A stretch of DNA of 64,000 bases from Angelobacter sp036557225 (GCA_036557225.1 DATBHX010000063.1:62001-126000), one strand, 5' to 3'; positions 42,039-51,239 are shown, counted from the stretch's first letter. The notes: generated by a model not told the origin, from the sequence alone. Numbers and translations: made by a program.

Positions 42039-42644
42039 TTATTTGCGGTAACTCAAGCCGCAGGTCCGCGCCACTTCCGTAACGTCTGGCAGATCAAACT
42101 GGATCACCACATTTCCACCTCGCGGTTCAGGGATGTTGAGCACAACTTTCCTGATCTGCGGGGAGGTATTCTCCTTGTGCGAGACAATGTGGCCGTAAAA
42201 CAGGTCATTGATCATGCAATCGTTGCAGCCCTCCGGCTCGAGAGAAATCATCTTGAAATCCGGTGAGTGGCTCAGGTACTGCGTGTGTACTTTGCCGTCG
42301 TCCAGGCGGTATTGCGTGACGACCGTGGTTTCCCGGACATGCGCCCTGCGCTCATAGCGGGCGTGGCGGTCATCGGTGTCGCCGACAAACAGGAAAGCGC
42401 TCTCCAGCTTGCCCTCATACTTGCCGTGATTATTCGGCCCAGGCGTGCATTGCAGGTACATCGCCGGCGTCGACGGCTTGGTAAAGGGTGTGGCCAGGTA
42501 TTTGCCTTCCAACCGGTATTGAATCTGCTCCGTGCCCAGGAAGGCGTCTTTCACGTGGTCCGTCTGCCACTGAGGCGTATCCTGTGCTGCCACCGCTCCG
42601 GTCAAGCTTAAGACCGATACTGCAAATGCTAATAGCCCTTTCAT
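42039..42644 (-). CDS. exported protein, unknown
   Basis: The start at ATG 42644 is set by AAGGAG seven bases upstream and gives a signal peptide (MKGLLAFAVSVLSLTGAVAAQ) and 201 aa. The mature protein is beta-rich with three to four Cys (YLQCTPGPNNHGKYEGKLES, PEGCNDCMINDLFYG) and ends PDVTEVARTCGLSYRK. This resembles lipocalin or YceI-like secreted domains only in general. No family is recognised. It faces rpsA tail to tail. Confidence 0.6.
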   Translation of the reverse strand: MKGLLAFAVSVLSLTGAVAAQDTPQWQTDHVKDAFLGTEQIQYRLEGKYLATPFTKPSTPAMYLQCTPGPNNHGKYEGKLESAFLFVGDTDDRHARYERRAHVRETTVVTQYRLDDGKVHTQYLSHSPDFKMISLEPEGCNDCMINDLFYGHIVSHKENTSPQIRKVVLNIPEPRGGNVVIQFDLPDVTEVARTCGLSYRK

Positions 42645-42794
42645 TACGCACTCCTTACGGCGCATTCAGTTGGCAGGCACTTTTCGCCGCCGATCCATTA
42701 GACAAAGAAAAAGCGTAAGTACAGTACAGGATTTTCGCCCGCCAAGCAATACTTTGTTCTTGGTATTGCCAGTTGTCAGCTATCCGACGATTGG

Positions 42795-43268
42795 CTATTG
42801 GAGTGAAGCGGGCAGCTTTCCTGTCCCGCGCCCGCCGCGATTCTTTGGGTCTTCGACAACAAAGAGCGTTTCCGTCAGTTTGGCGACAAGCTCTTCCTGC
42901 TCCGGCGGGCCGGCGAAGACCAGCGCCTCGGCCACAATCGCGGTGCGTCCCGCTCGCAGCACGGTGGCTGTGCAGTGCAGGCGATCGCCGCGGGCTGGGC
43001 GCAGGTAGTTGATCTTGAATTCAACGGTGAGAACATCGCGCTCCCCTGACACCGAGCGGGCCGCGCCGCCGGTGGTATGGTCAGCCAGGGTGGCAATCAC
43101 GCCGCCGTGCACAAAGCCATGCTGCTGGCGCAACCGTTCCTGAACCTGGAGCGTGGTCTCACAGGTCCCGGCGCCGACGCTTTCCAGGCGAATACCGAGG
43201 TCACGAATGAAATTCGCGTCATAGAAAATCTTGCCGACATTTTCAAGACCTGAATCTGATGGTTGCAC
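42795..43268 (-). CDS. PaaI-type hotdog thioesterase
   Basis: A 157-aa hotdog-fold protein that should hydrolyse acyl-CoA thioesters. The signature HGFVHGGVIATLADHTTGGAA (His-Gly-Gly loop followed by the Asp of the active-site helix) and VEFKINYLRPARGDRL are typical of the PaaI subfamily. The Pro/Gly-rich end is not conserved. It follows the crotonase-family gene on the same strand, a sensible pairing for CoA-thioester metabolism. Confidence 0.85.
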   Translation of the reverse strand: MQPSDSGLENVGKIFYDANFIRDLGIRLESVGAGTCETTLQVQERLRQQHGFVHGGVIATLADHTTGGAARSVSGERDVLTVEFKINYLRPARGDRLHCTATVLRAGRTAIVAEALVFAGPPEQEELVAKLTETLFVVEDPKNRGGRGTGKLPASLQ

Positions 43269-43331
43269 CGATTGAACTCCTGCGGCTGTTTTTATGATGA
43301 ATGCTTGCGAACCGGCGGGGCCAAAGCAGCT

Positions 43332-44120
43332 TTAGTCTTTCCTGGCAAAACTGCCATGTCGGCCCGCTCCGGAAGCAAACCGCTGCGCGCCCTGTCTCGA
43401 TTCTCCTGAAGCCAGAACGCTGAGGCCGCCGCGGAGCTCGTTTTGCCGCGCCTGTTCCCATGGCAGCGCCCATTGCTCATAGACTGACCTGCGGTCGGCC
43501 CGTAAGCCTCGTTGCGGGAATTCGGCAAGTGTGCGGGCGAGTTCAAGGGCTGTTGCCAGCGTCTGGCCGGGCTCGACCACGCGGTTGACCAACCCCATCT
43601 GCAGTGCTTCCTCAGCGGACACGGCGCGCCCGGTCAGGATCAGGTCCAGCGCGCGACTCTGGCCGATCAGGCGGGGAAGGCGGACCGTGCCCAGATCGAT
43701 TAGCGGTACGCCGAAGCGGCGATTGAATACTCCGAGCACAGCATCACGGGCGGCGATGCGCAGATCGCACCACAGCGCGAGTTCCAGACCTCCGGCAACG
43801 GCGTGGCCTTCAATGGCCGCGATGACCGGCTTGCTTAGTTGCAGCCAGGTTGGCCCCATCGGGCCGGAACCGGTCTGCTCTACTGTAGTGCGGCGGCCTT
43901 CGGCGACTTCACGCAGATCGAAGCCGGCGCAGAACGCTCCGCCCGATCCTGACAAGACGGCGACACAAAGCTCCTCGTCACGATCTAATTGCTCAAAGGC
44001 CTTGCCGAGGGCGCTGGCGGTCGCCGAGTCTACGGCGTTCCTGACCTGCGGACGGTTGATGACGACGCTAAGAATTTTGCCATTGCGTTCGATGAGGACG
44101 GATTCGGTTGTTGCGGGCAT
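43332..44120 (-). CDS. enoyl-CoA hydratase/isomerase (crotonase) family protein
   Basis: A 262-aa crotonase-fold protein. The oxyanion-hole loops are seen as GAFCAGFDLREV and EGHAVAGGLELALWCDLRIA, where the Glu of GGLELAL corresponds to the first catalytic acid of hydratases. At the position of the second acid (usually FGxPE) the sequence reads FGVPLI, so true hydratase activity is doubtful and isomerase or another crotonase reaction is possible. It lies between an aminotransferase and a thioesterase gene on the same strand. Confidence 0.85.
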   Translation of the reverse strand: MPATTESVLIERNGKILSVVINRPQVRNAVDSATASALGKAFEQLDRDEELCVAVLSGSGGAFCAGFDLREVAEGRRTTVEQTGSGPMGPTWLQLSKPVIAAIEGHAVAGGLELALWCDLRIAARDAVLGVFNRRFGVPLIDLGTVRLPRLIGQSRALDLILTGRAVSAEEALQMGLVNRVVEPGQTLATALELARTLAEFPQRGLRADRRSVYEQWALPWEQARQNELRGGLSVLASGESRQGAQRFASGAGRHGSFARKD

Positions 44121-44183
44121 GGCTGTTCCTCTCTCCGCATTGATGTCGTGGAATGCGTGGCCGCCTTTTTATCTTTTTGAGAG

Positions 44184-45317
44184 CTATCGCCGCACGGCGG
44201 TAGCCCCTGCCAGCTCCGCGGCAACTGCCCCGATTCTCTCCAGCGCCGTGGTCACCCTGGCCGGTTCATAGCCAACGGTGATGCGAAGATGGTGTTCGGT
44301 TCCCAGATACGCTCCGGGTGCAACCAGCACGGAGGCCTTTCTACGGATGTGATCAGCCAGCTCGGCTGACGGCATATCAAAGTGATAACCCACAAAAGCG
44401 ATGGAGGTGGCAACAGCCGGACTGACAGAGAACCTTCCTTCCTGTTCGCGCACCCAGTTTTCGAGCAACGTATGGCCCTGGCGCGAGAGGCGGCGCTGGC
44501 GATCGAGCAGCATTTTTCGCTTCTCCGGCTGCAATGCGATCTCGGCCAGCTTCATGCTCGGGCCGGCAGCGGCGATCACCGCATACTCGTGCCTGCGCCA
44601 CAGCTCTTCTACCATCGCCGGCGAAGCCAGTACCCAACCGATCCTCAAGCCAGCGAGGCCATAGGCTTTGGAGAAGCTATTGACGCAGATTGTCTTGTCA
44701 TACATTCCCCAGAAACTGGGAGTTTCATTGGCATTCAGCTCCGTTCCACGATAGACCTCATCGGCGTGGAGCCATGCCCCAGTGCGTTCGCATATCTGAA
44801 CGATGCGCTGCATCTCTTCACCGGACAGAATGCTGCCGGTCGGATTATTGGGGTTCACAACCGAGATGAGCTTGGCGTTTGGACCGGCCAGCGATTCCAG
44901 TTCATCGAGGTCAAGACGCCAGTTATTCTCCGGCCTGAGCTGCGCTTCTTTTACCCGGCAGCCGAGATTCCAAGCCAGCCCCCAGACCTGGCGATAGCCA
45001 GGCGAGACCACAATCACCTCGTCGCCGGGTTCAAGCAAGGTGCTGCATGTCATCCAGTTGGCCTGGGCTGCACCGACAGTGACCAGAACGTTGTTTGCCG
45101 AGGCGTTGGAGTAAAGCGCAGCAATCCGCTCGCGGAGCAAACCGGTGCCGTTCACTTCGGGGTAGTAGAGCGGGAGCTCCAGCAGCGGACGGGTATCTTC
45201 ACCGGCCAGCAGGTCGCTCACATTGGCGCACTTTACGGAACTATCAGCAAGGTTGATCTCCACCGTGCGCTCAAATTGCGATTGGAAGGTTTCGAGATCG
45301 AAATTTTGAAATTGCAT
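44184..45317 (-). CDS. class I/II PLP-dependent aminotransferase
   Basis: From ATG 45317 the protein has 377 aa, beginning MQFQNFDLETFQSQFE; a longer version would have a basic nonsense leader. Fold-type I landmarks are intact: LEPGDEVIVVSPGYRQVWG, VNPNNPTGSIL, ADEVYRG, and the PLP lysine in NSFSKAYGLAGLRIGW. The family is close to aspartate/aromatic aminotransferases and capreomycidine-synthase-like enzymes. The substrate cannot be told. It is followed by the crotonase gene and preceded by an amino-acid permease gene, all on the minus strand. Confidence 0.88.
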   Translation of the reverse strand: MQFQNFDLETFQSQFERTVEINLADSSVKCANVSDLLAGEDTRPLLELPLYYPEVNGTGLLRERIAALYSNASANNVLVTVGAAQANWMTCSTLLEPGDEVIVVSPGYRQVWGLAWNLGCRVKEAQLRPENNWRLDLDELESLAGPNAKLISVVNPNNPTGSILSGEEMQRIVQICERTGAWLHADEVYRGTELNANETPSFWGMYDKTICVNSFSKAYGLAGLRIGWVLASPAMVEELWRRHEYAVIAAAGPSMKLAEIALQPEKRKMLLDRQRRLSRQGHTLLENWVREQEGRFSVSPAVATSIAFVGYHFDMPSAELADHIRRKASVLVAPGAYLGTEHHLRITVGYEPARVTTALERIGAVAAELAGATAVRR

Positions 45318-45369
45318 AAGGGATTCGGCTTTCTTTCTTTTATAGAAAGACGGCTTTATCGCAAGACGG

Positions 45370-46779
45370 TTATCGCGCGACTGACGTACTCTGCGGCACG
45401 GTCTTCGCCGCCCGCTGACGCTTCCAGTAAAGATAAAATGGTACTCCTGCCAGCACGATTGCGGCGCCAACCAGCGTTTCTTTTGTCTTTTCCAGCGCCG
45501 CGTTGATGGCCCAGAGGCTGCCCAAAATCACATAGATCGCCGGGAGCCAGGGGTAGCCGGTGCATCGGTAAGGACGTTCGGCGTGCGGTTTTTTGCGCCG
45601 CAACACAAACAGGCCTGCAACGGTAAGCACATAGCTCAGGACCATCATGAACATGACGTAGGTAAAGAGCTGGTCGTACTTTCCGCTCAGGGCAAGCAAT
45701 GACGCCCACACCGCCTGCAAAACCAGGCTGAAGACCGGCGTATGCCAGCGGGGATGTACATCCGCCAGCGCGCGAAAGAAAACGCCGTCTTCCGCCATGG
45801 CGTAATAGACACGCGCGCCGCTCATCAGGCAGGGACCGATCGCGCCGAAGCAGGAGAGCGCCACCATCAGCGAAAGCCAGGGCGCGATCCGGGGAGAAAA
45901 CATGGCTACAGCGGCGGTCTGCGCTACGGTTTCATGCGCGGCGATCTCACGCATGGGCAGCGCGTAAAGATAGACCGCGTTGATGGCAATGTAAACCACT
46001 CCGACCAGAGTCATGCCCAGAATCAGCGAGCGCGGCAGATTGCGCTGCGGGTCTTTAACCTCGCCCGCGACGAAGGTAATGTAAACCCAGCCGTCATAGG
46101 CCCAGAAGACCGCGATCAAGGCAATGCCGATCGCCGTGAACATGGAAGGCGAACCGGGCGCGGCGGGAATGGCCTGGTTGTAGTGGCTCCATGATCCATG
46201 GCCCAGGGCCAACCCAAGCACAACAAAGCCGCCGATCGTAGCGAACTTGGCCCAGGTGGCGACGTTTTGCAGGATCGCGCCCTTCTTCACGCCGAAGATA
46301 TTGATGAGTGTCTGCAGGGCGATGGCAGCTAGAGCGATCAGATGTCCCCGTGTCACCGATACCGGCCCCATCCCGAGCACGGTGCGCTGCGCCTCCAGAG
46401 CAGGGAATGCCTGCCCGAGATAGGTGGCAAAGCCCACGCCCAGCGCGGCCATGGTGCCGGTGGCGCTGACGGTGAAATACATCCAGCCGTAGAGAAATCC
46501 GGCGGCGTCGCCGTAAGCTTCGCGCATGTAAACGTATTGCCCACCGGCATGAGGGAACATCCCGCCAAACTCGGCGAAGGCGAAGCAGGCGAGCAGCGTT
46601 ACCGACACCCCGATAATCCAGATGACGAGAAACAGCCAGGGATAACGGGTGTTGGCGGCAACATCCTGCGCTGTCAGAAAAATTCCGGAGCCGATGATGC
46701 CGCCGGCAAGCAGCAGAATGGAGTCGGAAAGCGAGAGACCGCGGACGAGCTTGGCTGGTTGTGAATCCGATTGAGGCAA
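45370..46779 (-). CDS. APC-family amino-acid permease
   Basis: A 469-aa inner-membrane transporter with about twelve helices. TM1 has the unwound GGIIGSGIFLT motif of the LeuT/APC fold. Others include GGQYVYMREAYGDAAGFLYG, FWAYDGWVYITFVAGEVKDP (TM6 region with the substrate-binding backbone) and RNLPRSLILGM. It resembles LAT/SteT-type exchangers. It lies 52 bp upstream of the aminotransferase gene, so uptake and transamination of one amino acid may be linked. Confidence 0.9.
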   Translation of the reverse strand: MPQSDSQPAKLVRGLSLSDSILLLAGGIIGSGIFLTAQDVAANTRYPWLFLVIWIIGVSVTLLACFAFAEFGGMFPHAGGQYVYMREAYGDAAGFLYGWMYFTVSATGTMAALGVGFATYLGQAFPALEAQRTVLGMGPVSVTRGHLIALAAIALQTLINIFGVKKGAILQNVATWAKFATIGGFVVLGLALGHGSWSHYNQAIPAAPGSPSMFTAIGIALIAVFWAYDGWVYITFVAGEVKDPQRNLPRSLILGMTLVGVVYIAINAVYLYALPMREIAAHETVAQTAAVAMFSPRIAPWLSLMVALSCFGAIGPCLMSGARVYYAMAEDGVFFRALADVHPRWHTPVFSLVLQAVWASLLALSGKYDQLFTYVMFMMVLSYVLTVAGLFVLRRKKPHAERPYRCTGYPWLPAIYVILGSLWAINAALEKTKETLVGAAIVLAGVPFYLYWKRQRAAKTVPQSTSVAR

Positions 46780-46816
46780 GTCAGGCCGCGTCCTGGCGCG
46801 GCAAACAAAACCTTAC

Positions 46817-46884
46817 CACGGATGAACGCGGATCACACGGATCAGGAAGATCAGTGGAAATCCGTGTGATCTGCATCATTCGTG
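46817..46884. repeat. imperfect 25-bp inverted repeat
   Basis: The arms 46817-46842 and 46860-46884 match at about 21 of 25 positions, including the perfect pair GATCACACGGAT and ATCCGTGTGATC. They enclose 17 nt. It lies between the permease gene and the DinB-like gene. Similar 'CACGGAT' palindromes are common intergenic elements in soil bacteria (general recollection). Confidence 0.65.
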
Positions 46885-46908
46885 TTGGGGTTTTCTGCTA
46901 TTGATTCT

Positions 46909-47478
46909 TTACGCCCGGTTCGGCGCCTTGACCTTGCGCTCCTCTGGCTTCATGGCATTGAACTCGGCCGACTTTCCTTTGGGAATGCTAAGAATGTTCC
47001 ACTGCGCGCCACGCAGTTGTTTGCCGACGTACAGGATTTGGCCGATGTGATAGGCCGTATGCATCAGGCTGCGGTTCATCGCCTGCAGGATGGAGTGCGG
47101 TTCACCCCGTATGGTCACCGTTCGGGTGAAGTCATCGGCGGTCAGAGAAGCCAGGTTGTCGAAGACGATCTTGAAGCCCTCTTCCCAGCGGCGCATCAGG
47201 TCCACGCGCGTATCCTGTGGAGTGATGACGAATTCCTGATCGCGGTCGCGGTCCGGCTTTTCGCCGTCGGTGGTGAGAAGGTCTTTCCAGCGCGAGCGCA
47301 TATTGCCGGAGATATGCTTTACCAGCAGGGCAGCGCTGTTGGAATCAGGATCGGGTGTGCGAAAGAATTCGTCGTCGCTGAGCTGGGCCATGGCGCCGTC
47401 TGCCAGGCGTTTATAGCCGCGAAAGCTGCGGCGCACTTCGTCATAGTAGACAGCGGCAAAGGTGCTCGGATCGGGCAT
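46909..47478 (-). CDS. DinB/DUF1572-like protein
   Basis: A 189-aa four-helix-bundle protein. The metal-binding histidines of the DinB-like fold can be seen in LLVKHISGNMRSRWKDLL and in the closing helix LMHTAYHIGQILYVGKQL, with the middle segment RRWEEGFKIVFDNLASLT between. Members bind a divalent metal and some act as thiol S-transferases; a YpdA-type reductase is also encoded in this window. The exact role is unknown. It is divergent from the sigma-factor gene. Confidence 0.85.
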   Translation of the reverse strand: MPDPSTFAAVYYDEVRRSFRGYKRLADGAMAQLSDDEFFRTPDPDSNSAALLVKHISGNMRSRWKDLLTTDGEKPDRDRDQEFVITPQDTRVDLMRRWEEGFKIVFDNLASLTADDFTRTVTIRGEPHSILQAMNRSLMHTAYHIGQILYVGKQLRGAQWNILSIPKGKSAEFNAMKPEERKVKAPNRA

Positions 47479-47569
47479 GGCTGGCCAACCTCCCTGACTT
47501 TAGCTTAGCAAAGAAAACCTGCACCCGAATCGACGGCTGGTGCGTATAACTATTTGAGCGAGGGGCTTC

Positions 47570-48154
47570 TTGGAACAAGAGGTAGGACGCGACGTGAAGC
47601 ACGAGGGAGACCGGCTGGAAGCAGCGCTGAGCAGGTCAGCTCAGGGTGATTCCACCGCCTTTGCCGAGCTGGTGCGTGAGCACCAGGGCATGGTTTTCAG
47701 TATCGCCTACCACTATCTGCAGGACCGTTCCCTGGCAGAGGACCTGGCACAGGAGGTTTTTCTGGAGCTGTACCAGAGCCTGGGCCGGATACAGTCGGCG
47801 GCGCACCTGACGTATTGGCTGCGCCGGGTGACGGCGAACCGCTGCATCGATCAGGGGCGCAAGAAGCTGCGCCGGCGTGAGCAGGCCCTGGAAGAAGCGC
47901 CGGAGCCTGCGGCGAGCGATCCTCCGGCCGATCCACTCTTGCTGGAGCGTTTGCAGCAGAGCCTGGCGGTGCTGCCGGAGAGGCAGCGCATGGTGGTGAT
48001 CCTGCGGTTCCAGGAGGGGCTGGGACCGGCGGAGATCGCGGAAGCGCTGGACATGCCGGTGAATACGGTGAAGAGCACGCTGCATCGGTCGCTGGAAGAA
48101 CTGCGCCGGGGCCTTACGCGCAAGTTGAGAGAGGTACGATATGCATTTTTCTGA
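47570..48154 (+). CDS. ECF-type RNA polymerase sigma factor
   Basis: A 194-aa sigma factor with region 2 (FAELVREHQGMVFSIAYHYL, DLAQEVFLELYQSL, LTYWLRRVTANRCIDQGRKK) and region 4 (LPERQRMVVILRFQEGLGPAEIAEALDMPVNTVKSTLHRS). Start codon TTG, with GAGGGG upstream. Its 3' end overlaps the next gene by 14 bases. The membrane protein encoded there is the probable anti-sigma factor, as in many ECF pairs. Confidence 0.93.
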   Translation: MEQEVGRDVKHEGDRLEAALSRSAQGDSTAFAELVREHQGMVFSIAYHYLQDRSLAEDLAQEVFLELYQSLGRIQSAAHLTYWLRRVTANRCIDQGRKKLRRREQALEEAPEPAASDPPADPLLLERLQQSLAVLPERQRMVVILRFQEGLGPAEIAEALDMPVNTVKSTLHRSLEELRRGLTRKLREVRYAFF

Positions 48155-48575
48155 AGACGATCTTCGCGCCGCGCTGAAGCGCAAAGATCCGGGCGAAGGC
48201 TTCACCCAGCGGGTGATGGCCCGGGTAGAGCAGGCCAAGGCAGAGGGCAAGATCAAGCCGGTGAACGGCAAGGCCAATCGATCTCTCTTTGCATGGTGGA
48301 AGCTGCGTCCGGCGTGGACGTTCGCTGTCGTAGCTTTGCTGCTGCTCGGCTTTGCCTGGGGTGGATACCAGTATTCAGAGTATCGCCATCAGCAGATTGC
48401 CAAGCGTGAGCGGCAGCAACTCGAGGAACTCAAGAAGCAACAGGAAGAGGCGGAACGCGCGCGCGACCAGGCGATTCTGGCATTGCAGATCGCGCGCTCC
48501 AAGCTGAACCACGTGCTCGAGCAGGCCCAGATGCCTGCGGACCTTGACAAGATCATCAGGAGACAACGTTTATGA
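48141..48575 (+). CDS. membrane anti-sigma-like protein
   Basis: A 144-aa single-pass protein. The cytoplasmic N-terminal ~55 residues (LRAALKRKDPGEGFTQRVMA) are acidic and basic helices such as bind ECF sigma factors, though the zinc HxxxCxxC motif is absent. One helix follows (WTFAVVALLLLGFAWGGYQY), then a long coiled coil (REQQ/EELKKQQEEAERARDQ-type heptads) to near the end. It is sandwiched by overlaps of 14 and 4 bases with its neighbours. The anti-sigma role is inferred from position. Confidence 0.7.
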   Translation: MHFSEDDLRAALKRKDPGEGFTQRVMARVEQAKAEGKIKPVNGKANRSLFAWWKLRPAWTFAVVALLLLGFAWGGYQYSEYRHQQIAKRERQQLEELKKQQEEAERARDQAILALQIARSKLNHVLEQAQMPADLDKIIRRQRL

Positions 48576-49189
48576 ACCGTGTGACGCCTATGTTGATGCG
48601 AATTTTTGTGGGACTGGCGCTCTGCTTTATGGCCGCGAACGGCTACGCGCAGCAGAACGCGCAGCCGAGCGCCCGGCTGCAGCTGGAGAACCTGGACAAG
48701 CTGAGCGAAAAAGCGTCCCACTTTACCGAGGTGACCCTGGATGGCCCTATGCTGGAGATGGCCGCGAAGTTTATCGCCATGGACGACGATCCCAGCGATG
48801 CCGACATGATCGCGATCATCAAGAACCTGAAAGGGATCTATATCAAGACGTTTGAATTTGATGCGTCGAACCAGTACAGCCAGGCCGATGTAGAAGCCAT
48901 TCGCAAGCAGCTTGCGGTGCCGGGCTGGTCGCGCATTGTGACCGATATCGACAAGCGGACTGGCGAAAAGAACGAGATCTACCTGTTGAAGAGTGGCGAC
49001 CGGGTTGACGGCGTAACCATCCTTGTGGCCGAAGCGCGAGAGCTGACGGTGGTGAACATTGTGGGCGCGGTGCCGATCGATAAGATTGCCAAATTGCAAG
49101 GCCAGTTCATACACGACGGTAAGCACGGGCACAAAAACAAGATGGATTCTGGCAAGAAAGACAAGGAGAGCAGCGATGAGAAGAAATAG
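48572..49189 (+). CDS. DUF4252 exported protein
   Basis: A 205-aa protein with a signal peptide (MRIFVGLALCFMAANGYAQ). The mature part has the DUF4252 pattern: LENLDKLSEKASHFTEVTLD, KFIAMDDDPSDADMIAIIKN followed by LKGIYIKTFEFDA, and VTILVAEARELTVVNIVGAV, and ends in a Lys/Glu/Asp-rich tail. The family has no known function. It overlaps both neighbours, so its translation is coupled to the sigma operon. Confidence 0.85.
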   Translation: MNRVTPMLMRIFVGLALCFMAANGYAQQNAQPSARLQLENLDKLSEKASHFTEVTLDGPMLEMAAKFIAMDDDPSDADMIAIIKNLKGIYIKTFEFDASNQYSQADVEAIRKQLAVPGWSRIVTDIDKRTGEKNEIYLLKSGDRVDGVTILVAEARELTVVNIVGAVPIDKIAKLQGQFIHDGKHGHKNKMDSGKKDKESSDEKK

Positions 49190-49799
49190 GCTGCGTTTTT
49201 CTACTGCGATCGGTGCCGTGTTGTTGGCCGCTCTCTTTGCGTTGCCGCAGCCCGCTCAGGCCAAAGACGACTTCGGCCAGATCGTCAAGCACATTGAGGT
49301 CACCTATCATGTTCACCGGCAGCATCGCTTTGTGATGGGAATGGCGGGGTTTGTCGTGAAGTTCTGGCACATCGCCGGAGTCAAGAACTTCAAAGGCGCC
49401 ATCTTTGAAAACCAGCCCTTTGTGAACGCCGCGAACGATACCGAATTTGATCACGTTGTGCGCGCGGCCATGGATTCAGGCTGGCAGCCGATGGTGCAGG
49501 AGTGGGACCGGCACAGCGGCGAGCGGACTTATATTTACGCGCAGAATCTGGGCAAAGACCTGAAGGTGCTGGTGGTCAGCCTTGAGTCGGATGAGGCAGT
49601 GGTAATTCAGGTTAAGGTCGACCCCAACAAGCTGGACGAATTCGTCCGCGAGGCGGGCGTAGGCAGGCATCGTCGCGAGCCGCGCCAGGAGATCGAGCCG
49701 GTGCGTGAAGAGACGGTTGAGGTCGCGGAGTCTTCGGCGCAGAGCTGGGACGGCGTGTGCCTGCTGCAGGAGGAGGAAGTCGCGCTCAGGGAGCCGTGA
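49176..49799 (+). CDS. exported protein of the sigma/DUF4252 operon
   Basis: The start at ATG 49176 has AAGGAG upstream, overlaps the previous gene by 14 bases, and gives a signal peptide (RFSTAIGAVLLAALFALPQPAQA) and 207 aa. The mature domain is laid out as in its neighbour (FVVKFWHIAGVKNFKGAIFE, MVQEWDRHSGERTYIYAQNL, VLVVSLESDEAVVIQVKVD), so it is probably a diverged DUF4252 paralogue. The Glu-rich end is unusual and shows no motif. Confidence 0.7.
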   Translation: MRRNRLRFSTAIGAVLLAALFALPQPAQAKDDFGQIVKHIEVTYHVHRQHRFVMGMAGFVVKFWHIAGVKNFKGAIFENQPFVNAANDTEFDHVVRAAMDSGWQPMVQEWDRHSGERTYIYAQNLGKDLKVLVVSLESDEAVVIQVKVDPNKLDEFVREAGVGRHRREPRQEIEPVREETVEVAESSAQSWDGVCLLQEEEVALREP

Positions 49800-49805
49800 T
49801 CCGAA

Positions 49806-51239
49806 TCACCCTCGCGTGAGTTTTTGTGCGGCCTGAGTCAGGGCGATCATCAGTTCTTCCAGGTGGCGGTGCGCCGTAAGGTAGCTGATCACCATCGCGC
49901 GGATGACGGATTGGCCGTTGACCAGCGTCGTGGAGATCCAGCGGCGCCCGTCGCGTGTGACTTCGTGGACCAGGGCGTCGTGTGCTGCGCGGCGCTCTTC
50001 ATTGGTTGCGCCCGGCAATTTCAGGCGAAAGTTGACGATGGGCAGCACTTGCGGCGCTGCCAGCTCAAATACCTCTGAACGTCGCACCCAATCAGCAAAG
50101 AATCCAGCCAGCTTCAATTGCCGGTCAATGAGCTCTTCATAAGCCTGGCGTCCGTGGACGCGGAGGGTCAGCCACAGCTTGAGCGAATTCATGCGCCGCG
50201 ACCATTGCGTGCTGACCTGGAAATTATCCAGCAGCGGGGCTGCTCCGGTTTTCTTCGGCATGTAGGGCGTGCTGGTGGCAAAAGCCTGCTGGAGCGACTG
50301 CGGATGCGATGTAAGCGCCACGCCGGCGGCAAACGGCATGGCCAGCCACTTGTGAGGGTCGATGGTGATGGAGTCCGCGAGCTCGATGCCTCGTACCAGA
50401 TCACGATGCCGGTCAGAGAAGATGGCGGCAGCGCCGTACGCGCCGTCAACATGTAGCCAGAGGTGGTGACGGCGGCAAATCTCAGCCAGGGTAGGCAGGT
50501 CGTCGATCGCGCCGGAGTTGGTGGTGCCGGCGGTAGCGACCACACAAAATGGCGAGCAGCCGGCGGCCTTGTCTTGCGAGATTTGCTCAGCGAGCTTCTG
50601 TGCGTCAAGCTGAACATTGCCGTTCACAGGAATGCGGCGAAGCGTCCGGCGACCAAGTCCGAGCAGGCCAACGGATTTGTCGAGCGAATGGTGTGCTTCA
50701 GCCGACGTATAGAGCACCGGCTTTGCGCCGATTGCAGCAACACCATCTTCCACAGTTTGAGGAAAGTGTGTGGCCAGCGCCATGGCCAGCGCGCTGAAGT
50801 TGGCTTCATTGCCGCCACTGGTGAAGGTACCGTCAAATGGGCCGTCCCACCCGACACGCTCGCCGATCCAGCGGACGGTCTCCCGCTCGATGCGCGCGGC
50901 AAGCTGCGAGCGCGCCAGGCTGGCGAGCTGCGGATTCAACGCGGCCACGAGCATCTCGGCCAGAACGGCCATGTAGGCCGGTGTGGGGTTCATCAGCCCG
51001 AAGTAGTTGGCGCTGGGAACGTGGAAGCCTTCGGCAATGAGGCTGGAGCAAAGGTCATCGAGGACTTGTTCGGCGTCGCCGGCCAGTTCAGGCAGGGAAT
51101 CGGCGAGGTCGGTGAAGCTTCGCACCTCTTCTGGAAGTTGCACTGGGCGGTTGGGCAGGCTAGAGAAGTATTCGTCGATGCGATCGATGAGTTTGTAGCC
51201 GAGGCGGCGGCGCGAGTCGGAATCGAGGTCAAAGGACAT
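49806..51239 (-). CDS. PLP-dependent group II decarboxylase
   Basis: A 477-aa enzyme of the aromatic-L-amino-acid/glutamate decarboxylase family. Visible landmarks: FTSGGNEANFSALAMA, the PLP-stacking His in EAHHSLDKSVGLLGLG, the cofactor Asp in LHVDGAYGAAAIF, and the Schiff-base lysine in IDPHKWLAMPF. The length is that of aromatic decarboxylases (about 480). The substrate (tyrosine, tryptophan, DOPA or another) cannot be assigned. It ends six bases from the sigma operon's last gene, tail to tail. Confidence 0.92.
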   Translation of the reverse strand: MSFDLDSDSRRRLGYKLIDRIDEYFSSLPNRPVQLPEEVRSFTDLADSLPELAGDAEQVLDDLCSSLIAEGFHVPSANYFGLMNPTPAYMAVLAEMLVAALNPQLASLARSQLAARIERETVRWIGERVGWDGPFDGTFTSGGNEANFSALAMALATHFPQTVEDGVAAIGAKPVLYTSAEAHHSLDKSVGLLGLGRRTLRRIPVNGNVQLDAQKLAEQISQDKAAGCSPFCVVATAGTTNSGAIDDLPTLAEICRRHHLWLHVDGAYGAAAIFSDRHRDLVRGIELADSITIDPHKWLAMPFAAGVALTSHPQSLQQAFATSTPYMPKKTGAAPLLDNFQVSTQWSRRMNSLKLWLTLRVHGRQAYEELIDRQLKLAGFFADWVRRSEVFELAAPQVLPIVNFRLKLPGATNEERRAAHDALVHEVTRDGRRWISTTLVNGQSVIRAMVISYLTAHRHLEELMIALTQAAQKLTRG

